Made by a program: the position numbers and the translations under genes. From positions 248,001 through 312,000 of the forward strand of contig NZ_JAIZZH010000005.1 in the NCBI RefSeq assembly GCF_020421205.1: a stretch of 64,000 nt of DNA, in the 5' to 3' direction. Shown piece after piece: positions 56,955 through 64,000 of this stretch (position 1 is the stretch's first letter; the number at the start of each line of letters is the position of its first letter). The notes beneath the pieces are model-generated. The model made no database searches. It saw only the letters and a program-made list of their open reading frames with translations, and was not told the origin of the DNA. The stretch comes from Hymenobacter pini. GTDB lineage: Bacteria; Bacteroidota; Bacteroidia; Cytophagales; Hymenobacteraceae.

Positions 56955-58361
56955 ATGAATTCCATCATTCTACTTTCCGTTCTGGGCCTGGGTAACCTGT
57001 TTCTCGGGTTCCGCCAATCCAACCGGCTGCTACTGCCCGTGATGATGCTCATCCTGGGCGGCATCCTGACGGTGAATTTCATCGATTGGGGCACTACTGA
57101 GTCGTACTTCAACGGCATGCTCACCATCGACAACTTCTCGGTGGCTTTCACGGGCATTGTGCTGCTGACGGCGCTGGTGCTGATTCCCTTCTCCCAGAAG
57201 TATGTGCTCGACGGCGAGGCCAACCTGGCCGAATATTACTCGCTGCTGCTGTTCTCGCTGGTAGGTGCCATCATGCTGGTGAGCTACAACCACCTGCTGA
57301 TGCTGTTCCTGGGCATCGAAATCCTGAGCGTGGCCATGTACGTGCTGGCCGGCTCCGATAAGCGCAACCTGCGCTCCAACGAGGCCGCGCTAAAGTATTT
57401 TCTGATGGGCGCATTCTTCACCGGCATCCTGCTGTTTGGCGTGGCGTTGGTGTACGGAGCTACCGGCACCTTCGAGCTGAGCAAAATCAGCTTCGCAGTG
57501 CAGAATCCTACCAATGCCTCGTTGCGGCCCATGCTCTACATCGGCATGCTGATGATGTTCATTGGTATGGGCTTCAAGGTTTCGGCCGCGCCGTTCCACT
57601 TCTGGACGCCCGACGTGTACGAGGGTACGCCCACGTTCTTCACGGCCTTCATGAGCACCATCGTGAAAACGGCCGGTTTTGCCGCCTTCCTGAAGCTGCT
57701 GGTGCAGGCCTTCCCGGCCGCCAATGCCCAGGGTATCTGGCTGCCCACCCTCACCGCCATGTGCGTGCTCACCCTGCTCATCGGCAACGTGGGCGCCGTG
57801 GCTCAGACCAGCGCCAAACGCATGCTGGCCTACTCCAGCGTATCGCACGCGGGCTACCTGCTGATTGCCCTAGTGGCCTTCAACGGGGAGTTGCTCGGTG
57901 CTTCGGCCAACGGCATCCTGTTCTATTCGCTGGCGTACTCGGTAGCCACGGTGGCTGCCTTTGGCGTGCTGAAGCTGGTGGCCGACGCCCGCCAGCGCGA
58001 AGATTACGACGCCTTCAACGGCCTGGCCAAAACCAATCCGCTGCTGGCGTTTTCGCTCACGGTATCCATGCTGAGCCTGGCTGGTATTCCGCTCACAGGT
58101 GGCTTCTTCGGTAAGTTCTTCGTGTTTTCGGCCGCCGTGGAGAATGGCTACATCGGCCTCGTGGTGTTTGCTGTGGTGATGTCGATGGTGAGCATCTACT
58201 ACTACCTGCGCCCCATCATTGCCATGTACATGCACGACGCCGACGCCACCACCGCCGAGGCCGTGCCCGTTACGCCGTTCCAGAGTGCCGCCCTGTTGCT
58301 GCTGGCCGCCCTCACGGTACTGCTGGGTGTGCTGCCCGGTCTGGTGGCCGGCGTGCTGTAA
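56955..58361 (+). CDS. nuoN: NADH-quinone oxidoreductase subunit N
   Basis: 468 residues, antiporter-like subunit with about 14 helices. Motifs LLMLFLGIEILSVAMYVLAG, FKVSAAPFHFWTPDVYEGTP and ISSVSHAGYLLIAL-like RMLAYSSVSHAGYLLIALVA. Last gene of complex I, 48 nt after nuoM and followed by a terminator. Confidence 0.97.
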   Translation: MNSIILLSVLGLGNLFLGFRQSNRLLLPVMMLILGGILTVNFIDWGTTESYFNGMLTIDNFSVAFTGIVLLTALVLIPFSQKYVLDGEANLAEYYSLLLFSLVGAIMLVSYNHLLMLFLGIEILSVAMYVLAGSDKRNLRSNEAALKYFLMGAFFTGILLFGVALVYGATGTFELSKISFAVQNPTNASLRPMLYIGMLMMFIGMGFKVSAAPFHFWTPDVYEGTPTFFTAFMSTIVKTAGFAAFLKLLVQAFPAANAQGIWLPTLTAMCVLTLLIGNVGAVAQTSAKRMLAYSSVSHAGYLLIALVAFNGELLGASANGILFYSLAYSVATVAAFGVLKLVADARQREDYDAFNGLAKTNPLLAFSLTVSMLSLAGIPLTGGFFGKFFVFSAAVENGYIGLVVFAVVMSMVSIYYYLRPIIAMYMHDADATTAEAVPVTPFQSAALLLLAALTVLLGVLPGLVAGVL

Positions 58362-58394
58362 GCAGCCCAACTCCGTTCGGTTTTCTACTCTCGC

Positions 58395-58424
58395 AACGCC
58401 TCGGCCCTCCGGCCGGGGCGTTTT
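58395..58424 (+). terminator. Terminator after nuoN
   Basis: AACGCCTCGGCC pairs with GGCCGGGGCGTT (one G-T pair) around CTCC, then TTTT. It lies 33 nt after the nuoN stop. Confidence 0.85.
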
Positions 58425-58606
58425 GCGTTGCGGGCCGTGCTCCTTCGTTTTCCCCAAAATGGACGCGCTGACGTAGTAAAAGCCCACGCGGAGCCGGCAA
58501 ACCCTCCTGCTACGGTGTGGCATAGGCACGCTACCCTGGCAAAGTCTCGCGCCACCTCCGGGAGGCCCGCGCTAACGAGGCAAACCCTCGCGCCAAAGTT
58601 GCGAGG

Positions 58607-58702
58607 TGTAGAGACGTGTATTCGCGTCTCCCACCAGAACGTCCGGCACCGCACCGTCTGAACAACACTAACAACGAGGAGACGCGAATACGCGTCTCTA
58701 CA
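58607..58702. repeat. Inverted repeat downstream of nuoN
   Basis: TGTAGAGACGTGTATTCGCG and on (58607-58630) is the reverse complement of 58679-58702 with one mismatch over 24 bases. Upstream are short CCTCGCGCC / GCAAACCCTC repeats (58495-58606). The 430-nt gap holds no gene I can support. Confidence 0.88.
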
Positions 58703-58792
58703 TTCTGACCTAAGTGGAAAAAGGACTCGGAGCAAACCTAACCGGCAGCAGCCGGGCCGGTGTTTCTCAACCAGCAGGCCGGTGCCGTAGCT

Positions 58793-60103
58793 TTACTTCT
58801 TAATCACCCGAATGCTGATGCGGCGGTTGAGGGCGCGGCCTCCGGGCGTAGTGTTGGGCGTGATGAAGTACTTGCCGCCGTAGCCTTTGGCCTGCACCCG
58901 ATTGATATCGACGCCCATGCCGGCAATAGCCAGCATAGCGGTTTTGGCCCGCTCCTCGCTGAGCTGAAAGTTTTTGAGCGGGTTGCCGGTGCTGTCGGTG
59001 TAGCCGCCAATCTTCACTACCGAAGCGGGGAATGTTTTGAGGATGCTAGCCACGTTGCGCAGCTGCAGAAATGACTCATCGGTGAGCGTGGTGGAGCCGG
59101 GCTCGAAATACACCCTGTCGAAGTTAATCCAGCCCTTGGTGCGGTTAACGGAATCGACCTGCTGGGTGGGGTCGGCTAGGAAGGTGTAGAGGCGGTTTTC
59201 GGTGGAGGTGGCCCCTACTTTCTGGGTAGTACCGTCGGCCAGGTGCAGAATGAGGGGCTGGCCGGTGTCGTAGATGTAGTTGCCGCTGCTGGCATCGTAG
59301 CGGCCGGCTTGTCCGGCCGGGGCGGTAACGCCGTTGGGGACCGTGGGCGCGGCGGCGGTATTGGCCGCACCCAGCGGGTTTGTGCTTTGCCCGAAGAACA
59401 GTTCGCGCCAGTTACCGAACAGGTAGCCCAACGCTACGGCCGCTAGCAGCAGTGCCCCCCACTGCCACCGCACCGGTGTGCGCGCCGGCGGCGCCGGTAC
59501 CGGGGCCGTGTACGTGTGGCCCCCTCCTACCGATGCCCATACCCCGGCCGGAAGATTCGCCGGAACTGGTACGGCATCCGGACCGGGCACGGCGGGCGGC
59601 GCGGACGTTTCCGCCAGCAGCGCCCCCGACAGCCGGCTGCCTTCCTGCACCAGCCACGCCGCCAGGGCTTCGGGCGTGAGGCTATGCTCCTGGCTATGCT
59701 CTCCGATAACGCCCAGTGCCGCCACGGCGGCCGCGCTCAGCACCCGCTCGGCGGCCGGCAGCCCAATAGTGGCAGCCGTAGCCACCCGCAAAGCCGTGAA
59801 GTGGTAGGTTTCGCCCAGCAGCCCGCGCATCAATGATTCGCCGCGGGCAATCCAGCCTTGGTGGGTTTCGGCGGCCATCGGCTCTAGTACGCTGGCTCCG
59901 TAGGCTTCGCGCCCCAGCTTCCAGATGGTGGCCGGGCCGTCGGGACCACTCACCCGGCCGGCCAGGGCCTGCACGGCTACCGGCACGGCCCGCGTGAGGG
60001 CTGCGCGGAGGGCTTCAATACTTTCCTGGGTTTCCTGCGCCAGCTGTTCCAGCAGGTCATTGCTGAAAGAGAATCGGGTAACGCTTGTCAGTGTCTGTTC
60101 CAT
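58793..60103 (-). CDS. OmpA-domain protein with N-terminal DUF937-like region
   Basis: 436 residues from MEQTLTSVTRFSFSNDLLEQ (ATG 60103; ATG at 60112 is also possible). Residues 1-180 are helical and Ala-rich, resembling DUF937. After a Pro-rich linker comes one membrane helix (WGALLLAAVALGYLFGNW) near 240. The last 110 residues are an OmpA-like peptidoglycan-binding domain: FDRVYFEPGSTTLTDESFLQ, KIGGYTDSTGNPLKNFQLSE and ALNRRISIRVI. With no signal peptide this gives a cytoplasmic front half and a periplasmic OmpA domain, an inner-membrane anchor for the cell wall. Confidence 0.82.
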   Translation of the reverse strand: MEQTLTSVTRFSFSNDLLEQLAQETQESIEALRAALTRAVPVAVQALAGRVSGPDGPATIWKLGREAYGASVLEPMAAETHQGWIARGESLMRGLLGETYHFTALRVATAATIGLPAAERVLSAAAVAALGVIGEHSQEHSLTPEALAAWLVQEGSRLSGALLAETSAPPAVPGPDAVPVPANLPAGVWASVGGGHTYTAPVPAPPARTPVRWQWGALLLAAVALGYLFGNWRELFFGQSTNPLGAANTAAAPTVPNGVTAPAGQAGRYDASSGNYIYDTGQPLILHLADGTTQKVGATSTENRLYTFLADPTQQVDSVNRTKGWINFDRVYFEPGSTTLTDESFLQLRNVASILKTFPASVVKIGGYTDSTGNPLKNFQLSEERAKTAMLAIAGMGVDINRVQAKGYGGKYFITPNTTPGGRALNRRISIRVIKK

Positions 60104-60179
60104 TCTTACCATCCCTGTATATCCAACATAAATAAAACTACATTTTTTATTTAAATATTTATCATAAAAAAACAAAAAA

Positions 60180-60208
60180 ACCGCCGATTCTCCGGTGAAG
60201 TCGGCGGT
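60180..60208 (-). terminator. Terminator for the exonuclease gene
   Basis: ACCGCCGA (60180-60187) pairs with TCGGCGGT (60201-60208); the A run to the left is the T tract on the minus strand, where the gene ending at 60232 is read. Confidence 0.8.
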
Positions 60209-60231
60209 TACTACGTGAGGCAGCGCGGGTG

Positions 60232-61023
60232 TCAGGCGCGGCGGAGCATCACGGTTTCCTCGTTGGCGTACGCCACGGCCTCATCCGGGAAAGGCTCCTC
60301 GCCCCGGAATTTCTGGAGCAGCCGGGCCGTGGTGATAATGTCCTTCTGGCAGTAGCGAGCAATGCGGGGCAGGTCGTTTTCTTCGTAGTACACCCGCGCC
60401 ACGTCCTTGCCCTGAATATCGTCTTTGGGCGTAGGAATACCGAACATGGCCGCCAGCAAGCTTAGAGAAGTGAAGGATTTTCGGTCACCGAACTTCCAGA
60501 GCTCCATCGTATCGAGGTGGGCTACTTCCCATGGCTTTTTGCCGGCTGTGTCAAGGTGGGGTGGCAGCTCCAGGCCGTTGATAAGGATGCGGCGCGAGAG
60601 GTAGGGCAAATCGAACTCCTTGGCATTATGGCCGCACAGCCGGAACTGAGGTCGTTGGCTGATAACGGCGCTGAACTCGCGCAGCAGCTGCCGCTCATCG
60701 TGCCCATAAAAAGATTTTACGCTGAAGGATACTCCTCCGCTGGCCGCCGTGCGGAAGCGGCCCAGCGAGATACACACCACCCGCCCGAATTCGGCGTAAA
60801 TGCCGGCCTGTTCAAACAACGCCGCCGCGTGCAGGGCATCGGGCAGGGGGGCAATGTGGTCGTGGTGCGAAATCCAACCTTTCTCGCGGCGCAGGGCGTG
60901 GCATTTGTGCTCCCACAGCTCCTTCAGCATCTCGTGCAGGTCGTCGTGGTGGCCCACGCAGGGCACGGTTTCGATGTCAAGCACAAACACTTCATCGAGC
61001 TTCAGGTCGCGGAGCAGGCGCAT
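60232..61023 (-). CDS. PolB-like 3'-5' exonuclease
   Basis: 263 residues of the predicted DNA polymerase B exonuclease-like family (DNA_pol_B_exo2), a DEDD-type nuclease not attached to a polymerase. Exo I: EVFVLDIETVP with Asp16 and Glu18; Exo II: LCGHNAKEFDLPYLSRR with the Asp; Exo III: ARYCQKDIITTARLL. Cytoplasmic, probably DNA repair or RNA/DNA trimming. No partner gene beside it. Confidence 0.87.
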   Translation of the reverse strand: MRLLRDLKLDEVFVLDIETVPCVGHHDDLHEMLKELWEHKCHALRREKGWISHHDHIAPLPDALHAAALFEQAGIYAEFGRVVCISLGRFRTAASGGVSFSVKSFYGHDERQLLREFSAVISQRPQFRLCGHNAKEFDLPYLSRRILINGLELPPHLDTAGKKPWEVAHLDTMELWKFGDRKSFTSLSLLAAMFGIPTPKDDIQGKDVARVYYEENDLPRIARYCQKDIITTARLLQKFRGEEPFPDEAVAYANEETVMLRRA

Positions 61024-61118
61024 GGCGGCAGTTCTAAAAAGGCAGTCGAATAGGGTAATATAGCGTTTCCCTAACCAAAAAGCCTTCTCAGTGCCTCCTT
61101 TGCTACATTATGCCGGCA

Positions 61119-61193
61119 TCAGGCCAGCGCGGGGCGGTTGGTAAGCCAGAGCCCGAGCAAGGTAATCAGCAGCTGACGACGTGGTTTGCGCAT
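61119..61193 (-). CDS. 24-codon signal-peptide-like ORF
   Basis: An ATG at 61193 opens MRKPRRQLLITLLGLWLTNR followed by PALA and a stop: a basic start, a hydrophobic core and an Ala-x-Ala end, that is, a complete signal peptide with nothing after it. It is in a 297-nt gap otherwise empty of genes. It may be a gene remnant or chance; only the pattern supports it. Confidence 0.2.
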   Translation of the reverse strand: MRKPRRQLLITLLGLWLTNRPALA

Positions 61194-61320
61194 GACGGTA
61201 CGGTAGTATGATGGCAGCCCTCAACATGCGGCCCACACAGCCGCCGAACACCCGGATAAGATACTCAACACCGCCGGCCCTGGCAATAACATATTGATGT
61301 GAGGGTCCTCCGCCTACGCG

Positions 61321-61968
61321 CTAGGCGAGCCCCTGGCGCAGGGCCTTACTTACAGCCTCCGTCATGGAGCGCACGTGCAGCTTCTCGTAGATTTTTTTGA
61401 TGTGGGAGCGTACCGTATCGATGCTGATGCCCCGGTCGGCGGCAATCATCTTGTAGCTGTATCCTTCTACCAGCAGGCGTAAGATTTCCTGTTCGCGGGT
61501 GCTGAGCGTACCCAGCTGTTCTTCGGGTTGGCGCGGGGCTGGTTTCGGGAACAGCCGCAGTACCTGCCGGGCAATGGCGGGCGTCATGGGAGCTCCGCCG
61601 TTCCGCACTTCACCAATGGCCTCCAGTATCTTACTGGGCGGGGTTTTCTTGAGCAGATATCCATCGGCACCGGCGCACACGGCCTCAAACACCCGGTCGT
61701 TATCCTCGAATACGGTGAGCATTACTACCTGCACCTGCGGGGCCACTTGCTTAATACGCCGCAACCCCTCAATGCCGGTGCAGCCAGGCATGTCAATGTC
61801 CATCAGAACCACGTCCGGACGGTACTGGCTCACGTCGGTTTCGGCTTGGGTGCAGTTGCCCAATGCAGCCGTTAGCTCCAAACTCGGGTCACTGCTAAGC
61901 AACTGACTTAAGCCGGCGCGCAGGTCGGGGTTGTCTTCGTAGAGTAGGATGCGGGTGGTATCAGGCAT
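61321..61968 (-). CDS. NarL/LuxR-type response regulator
   Basis: 215 residues. Receiver domain with phospho-acceptor Asp57 (VVLMDIDMPGCTG), acidic pocket (LLYEDNPDL) and Lys in GYLLKKTPPSKI. C-terminal LuxR helix-turn-helix: LSTREQEILRLLVEGYSYKM and ISIDTVRSHIKKIYEKLHVR. It is the natural partner of the histidine kinase 213 nt upstream on the same strand. Target genes unknown. Confidence 0.95.
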   Translation of the reverse strand: MPDTTRILLYEDNPDLRAGLSQLLSSDPSLELTAALGNCTQAETDVSQYRPDVVLMDIDMPGCTGIEGLRRIKQVAPQVQVVMLTVFEDNDRVFEAVCAGADGYLLKKTPPSKILEAIGEVRNGGAPMTPAIARQVLRLFPKPAPRQPEEQLGTLSTREQEILRLLVEGYSYKMIAADRGISIDTVRSHIKKIYEKLHVRSMTEAVSKALRQGLA

Positions 61969-62054
61969 ATAGGTGGGGCGCAGTGCCGGGAGTTAACGAA
62001 AATACGCAGCCCACTATGCGGATGCTACTGCATAATGATGTGAGGGTGCTAGAG

Positions 62055-62164
62055 CTTAGAATTGAGAACTGAGAGCCTAGAGTTGAGAAGTGGACGCGGG
62101 CCTGGTTCTTATGTTCAGCCTGTGTTCACCTTTTGTTTCTAGACCCTCGGTTCTCAATTCTAAG
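62055..62164. repeat. Inverted repeat between regulator and kinase
   Basis: CTTAGAATTGAGAACTGAG (62055-62073) is the reverse complement of 62146-62164 with one mismatch. Further GAGAACTGAGAGCC / AGAGTTGAGAAG units lie around it. The AAGCTCT/AGAGCTT words resemble the nuoB-nuoC repeat. Confidence 0.82.
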
Positions 62165-62181
62165 TTTTCAATTCCAAGCTC

Positions 62182-64000
62182 TCACACAGGCACGCTCAAT
62201 TGCAGCGTGGTTCCCTGGCCGGGGGCCGAATGAATGGTGAGTTGGCCCCGCATGGCCGCGGCCCGGGCGCGCATATTGACTAGGCCGTTGCCGCTGCCCC
62301 GCGCCGGTGCAGTCGGGTCGAAGCCCACGCCGTCATCGTGCACGGTGAGTAATAGTCTTCCCTGTTCATATTCCAGGGTAATGGTAGCGTGCTGGCAGCG
62401 GGCGTATTTTACCAGGTTGTTGAGGGCTTCCTTGAACAGCAGAAAAAACTCGCGGCGGGTGCGCATATCAAACCGCAGGCCCGGCAGCACCGCGTCATCG
62501 GCCCGGAAGGTTAGCTCCACTCCCGCCGCTTCCAGCATTTCGGAAGCCAGCCGCCGCATACGGGCAGTTACATCGTCGAGGCCATCGTGGGCGGGGTTGA
62601 TGGCCCACACAATATCGTCCATGGCATCCAGCATCCGGCGCGACGATTCTCCTATTTGCTCCAGCACGGCGGCGGCCTGCTCGGGCCGGTGCTGGCGCTG
62701 GTGGTTGCGGGCAATCTGGCTCAGGATGGAGATGCTGCTGAGCGTGGAGCCCATATCGTCGTGCAGGTCGCGGGCAATACCGTGGCGCACCCGCTCTAGG
62801 GCCAGCAGCTGGCGCACCCGAAGCCGGTACAACAGAAAGAGTCCCGCCAGCACTATCCAGCTCAGTCCAATCCGAAACCACCAGGTTCCGTACCAGGGTG
62901 GGTCTACTAAAATGCGCAGGCTGGTTCCCACCGGGCTCCATACCCCGTCGTTGTTAGCGGCCCGCACCCGAAAGGTGTAGGTGCCGGGGTCGAGGTTGGT
63001 ATAGGTAACCTCATGCCGGTTGCCCGCCTCAATCCAAGCGGGGTCAAAGCCTTCCAGCCGGTAGGCATACCGGTTTTTCTCGGGCTGCCGATAGTTGAGC
63101 GCCGCAAATTCCAGCGTAAATACATAGTCCTCGGGGGCCAGGCGCAACTTGCGCCGCTCGGTGATGGTAGTATCGGCTAGCTCTACGGGCTGGTTGAAAC
63201 GCCGCAGGGCCGTGAGTACCACGGGCGGCGGCACCGGGTTGGTACGCACAGCTTCGGGTCGAAAAGCCACCACCCCGTTCACTCCCCCAAAGTACAAGCT
63301 GCCCGCCGCCGAGCGGTGGCAGGCTGCGGCGTTGAACTCATCCTGCAGCAGCCCGTCGCGCGAGTCGAACGTGAGAAACTGCCGGGTGCGGGGCGTGAAG
63401 CGGGCCAGCCCTTGGTTGGTAGCCAGCCACAGGTTACCCCGGGCGTCTTCCAGCATGCTGTACACCACGTCATTGGGCAGGCCCTGGGCTTCCCGTAAAG
63501 TGGTGAAGCGGCCCCGCACCGGGTCGTCGAGCCGGGCAAAGCCGCCCCCTTCCGTGCCCACCCACAACGTGCCCTGCCGGTCCTGCAACACGCTGCGCAC
63601 CGAGTTGCTGCTTAGCCCGTTGGCAGTGCGCTCATCTACCCGAAAAGTGGTAAAACGGCCCGTAGCGGGGTTGAAGCGCGAGAGTCCGCCGCCTCCGGTA
63701 GCCACCCAAAAACGCCCCTGCCGGTCCTGCAGCGTGGCCCGCACGTAGTTGTTCGGCAAACTGCCGGGGTTGGCGGGGTCGTGGCGGAAGGCGGTGAAGC
63801 GGCCGGTAGCCGGGTTATAACACGACAGCCCGCCGCCATTGTGCCCCACCCACAGCTTGCCCTGCGGGTCCTCGTACACCGATTGAATTAGGTCATCGGC
63901 CAGTGAATACGGGTTGGCCGGATCGTGACGAAAACGCACAAACCGCTTGCTACCCGGCTCCAGGCAGTTGAGCCCCTGGCTTTGCGTGCCCACCCACAAC
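62182..64000 (-). CDS. Sensor histidine kinase with propeller sensor, 5' end missing
   Basis: At least 606 codons; the frame runs off the right edge, so the N-terminus (more propeller blades, probably a signal peptide) is missing. From the edge: several two-component-regulator propeller repeats (VYEDPQGKLWVGHNGGGLS, LQDRQGRFWVATGGGGLS, LQDRQGTLWVGTEGGG), a Y_Y_Y domain (YRLEGFDPAWIEAGNRHEVT), one membrane helix (WWFRIGLSWIVLAGLFLLYR), HisKA_3 with ARDLHDDMGSTLSS, and HATPase with DDGVGFD and SGNGLVNMRARA. It senses a periplasmic signal, possibly a glycan, and phosphorylates the neighbouring NarL-type regulator. Confidence 0.93.
   Translation of the reverse strand, partial: LWVGTQSQGLNCLEPGSKRFVRFRHDPANPYSLADDLIQSVYEDPQGKLWVGHNGGGLSCYNPATGRFTAFRHDPANPGSLPNNYVRATLQDRQGRFWVATGGGGLSRFNPATGRFTTFRVDERTANGLSSNSVRSVLQDRQGTLWVGTEGGGFARLDDPVRGRFTTLREAQGLPNDVVYSMLEDARGNLWLATNQGLARFTPRTRQFLTFDSRDGLLQDEFNAAACHRSAAGSLYFGGVNGVVAFRPEAVRTNPVPPPVVLTALRRFNQPVELADTTITERRKLRLAPEDYVFTLEFAALNYRQPEKNRYAYRLEGFDPAWIEAGNRHEVTYTNLDPGTYTFRVRAANNDGVWSPVGTSLRILVDPPWYGTWWFRIGLSWIVLAGLFLLYRLRVRQLLALERVRHGIARDLHDDMGSTLSSISILSQIARNHQRQHRPEQAAAVLEQIGESSRRMLDAMDDIVWAINPAHDGLDDVTARMRRLASEMLEAAGVELTFRADDAVLPGLRFDMRTRREFFLLFKEALNNLVKYARCQHATITLEYEQGRLLLTVHDDGVGFDPTAPARGSGNGLVNMRARAAAMRGQLTIHSAPGQGTTLQLSVPV

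Overview
The window looks like chromosome of a GC-rich member of the Bacteroidota, most likely Hymenobacter or a close relative (order Cytophagales). The evidence is a very large secreted protein with a type IX secretion (T9SS) C-terminal sorting domain, repeated TAnnTTTG promoter elements (the Bacteroidota -7 box) in place of TATAAT, weak Shine-Dalgarno signals, many lipoproteins, a complex I locus with a short NuoG, and GC-rich genes broken by a few AT-rich ORFs. I see no rRNA, tRNA, CRISPR array, transposase or phage gene. The genus is inference; no database search was possible.

Layout. 1-8.5 kb: a cut-off 2-hydroxyacid dehydrogenase; a three-gene envelope cluster (two LVIVD-type lipoproteins and an outer-membrane protein); a HipA-like kinase with a DUF3037 partner; a PfkB sugar kinase; a cupin; two related membrane proteins; a VapC-type toxin-antitoxin pair. 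8.5-25.3 kb: ClpB, a 1631-residue T9SS adhesin-like protein with six copies of an 84-residue module, a HupE/UreJ-type permease, lipoproteins, an M1 aminopeptidase and a KDPG aldolase.

25.3-31.8 kb: a urease locus. ureD lies on the plus strand and converges on a minus-strand run read as NiCoT-like permease, fused ureAB, an AT-rich lipoprotein, ureC, ureF, ureG. No ureE is present. Three related long inverted repeats are embedded here, and one is translated as the C-terminal tail of the permease. 31.9-40.3 kb: type II NADH dehydrogenase and assorted housekeeping genes (ArsR regulator, ferredoxin, HAD phosphatase, dNMP kinase, GH43, PruA).

40.3-58.4 kb: a Uma2/zinc-ribbon gene pair, then respiratory complex I. 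nuoA-J (41.6-50.2 kb) and nuoK-N (52.8-58.4 kb) are separated by about 2.6 kb holding a suppressor-of-fused-like gene broken by an in-frame amber codon, a 46-bp perfect palindrome, an ECF sigma factor with a membrane partner, and a MaoC dehydratase. A superinfection-immunity-like membrane gene sits between nuoL and nuoM. Most nuo spacers contain an inverted repeat, and nearly all differ in sequence. 58.8-64 kb: an OmpA-domain protein, a PolB-type exonuclease and a propeller-type two-component system whose kinase runs off the right edge.

The points I would check first are the amber-interrupted SUFU gene, the collection of unrelated inverted repeats in the nuo and urease loci (including the one inside a coding sequence), the AT-rich gene inside the urease operon, and the HipA-like/DUF3037 pair.
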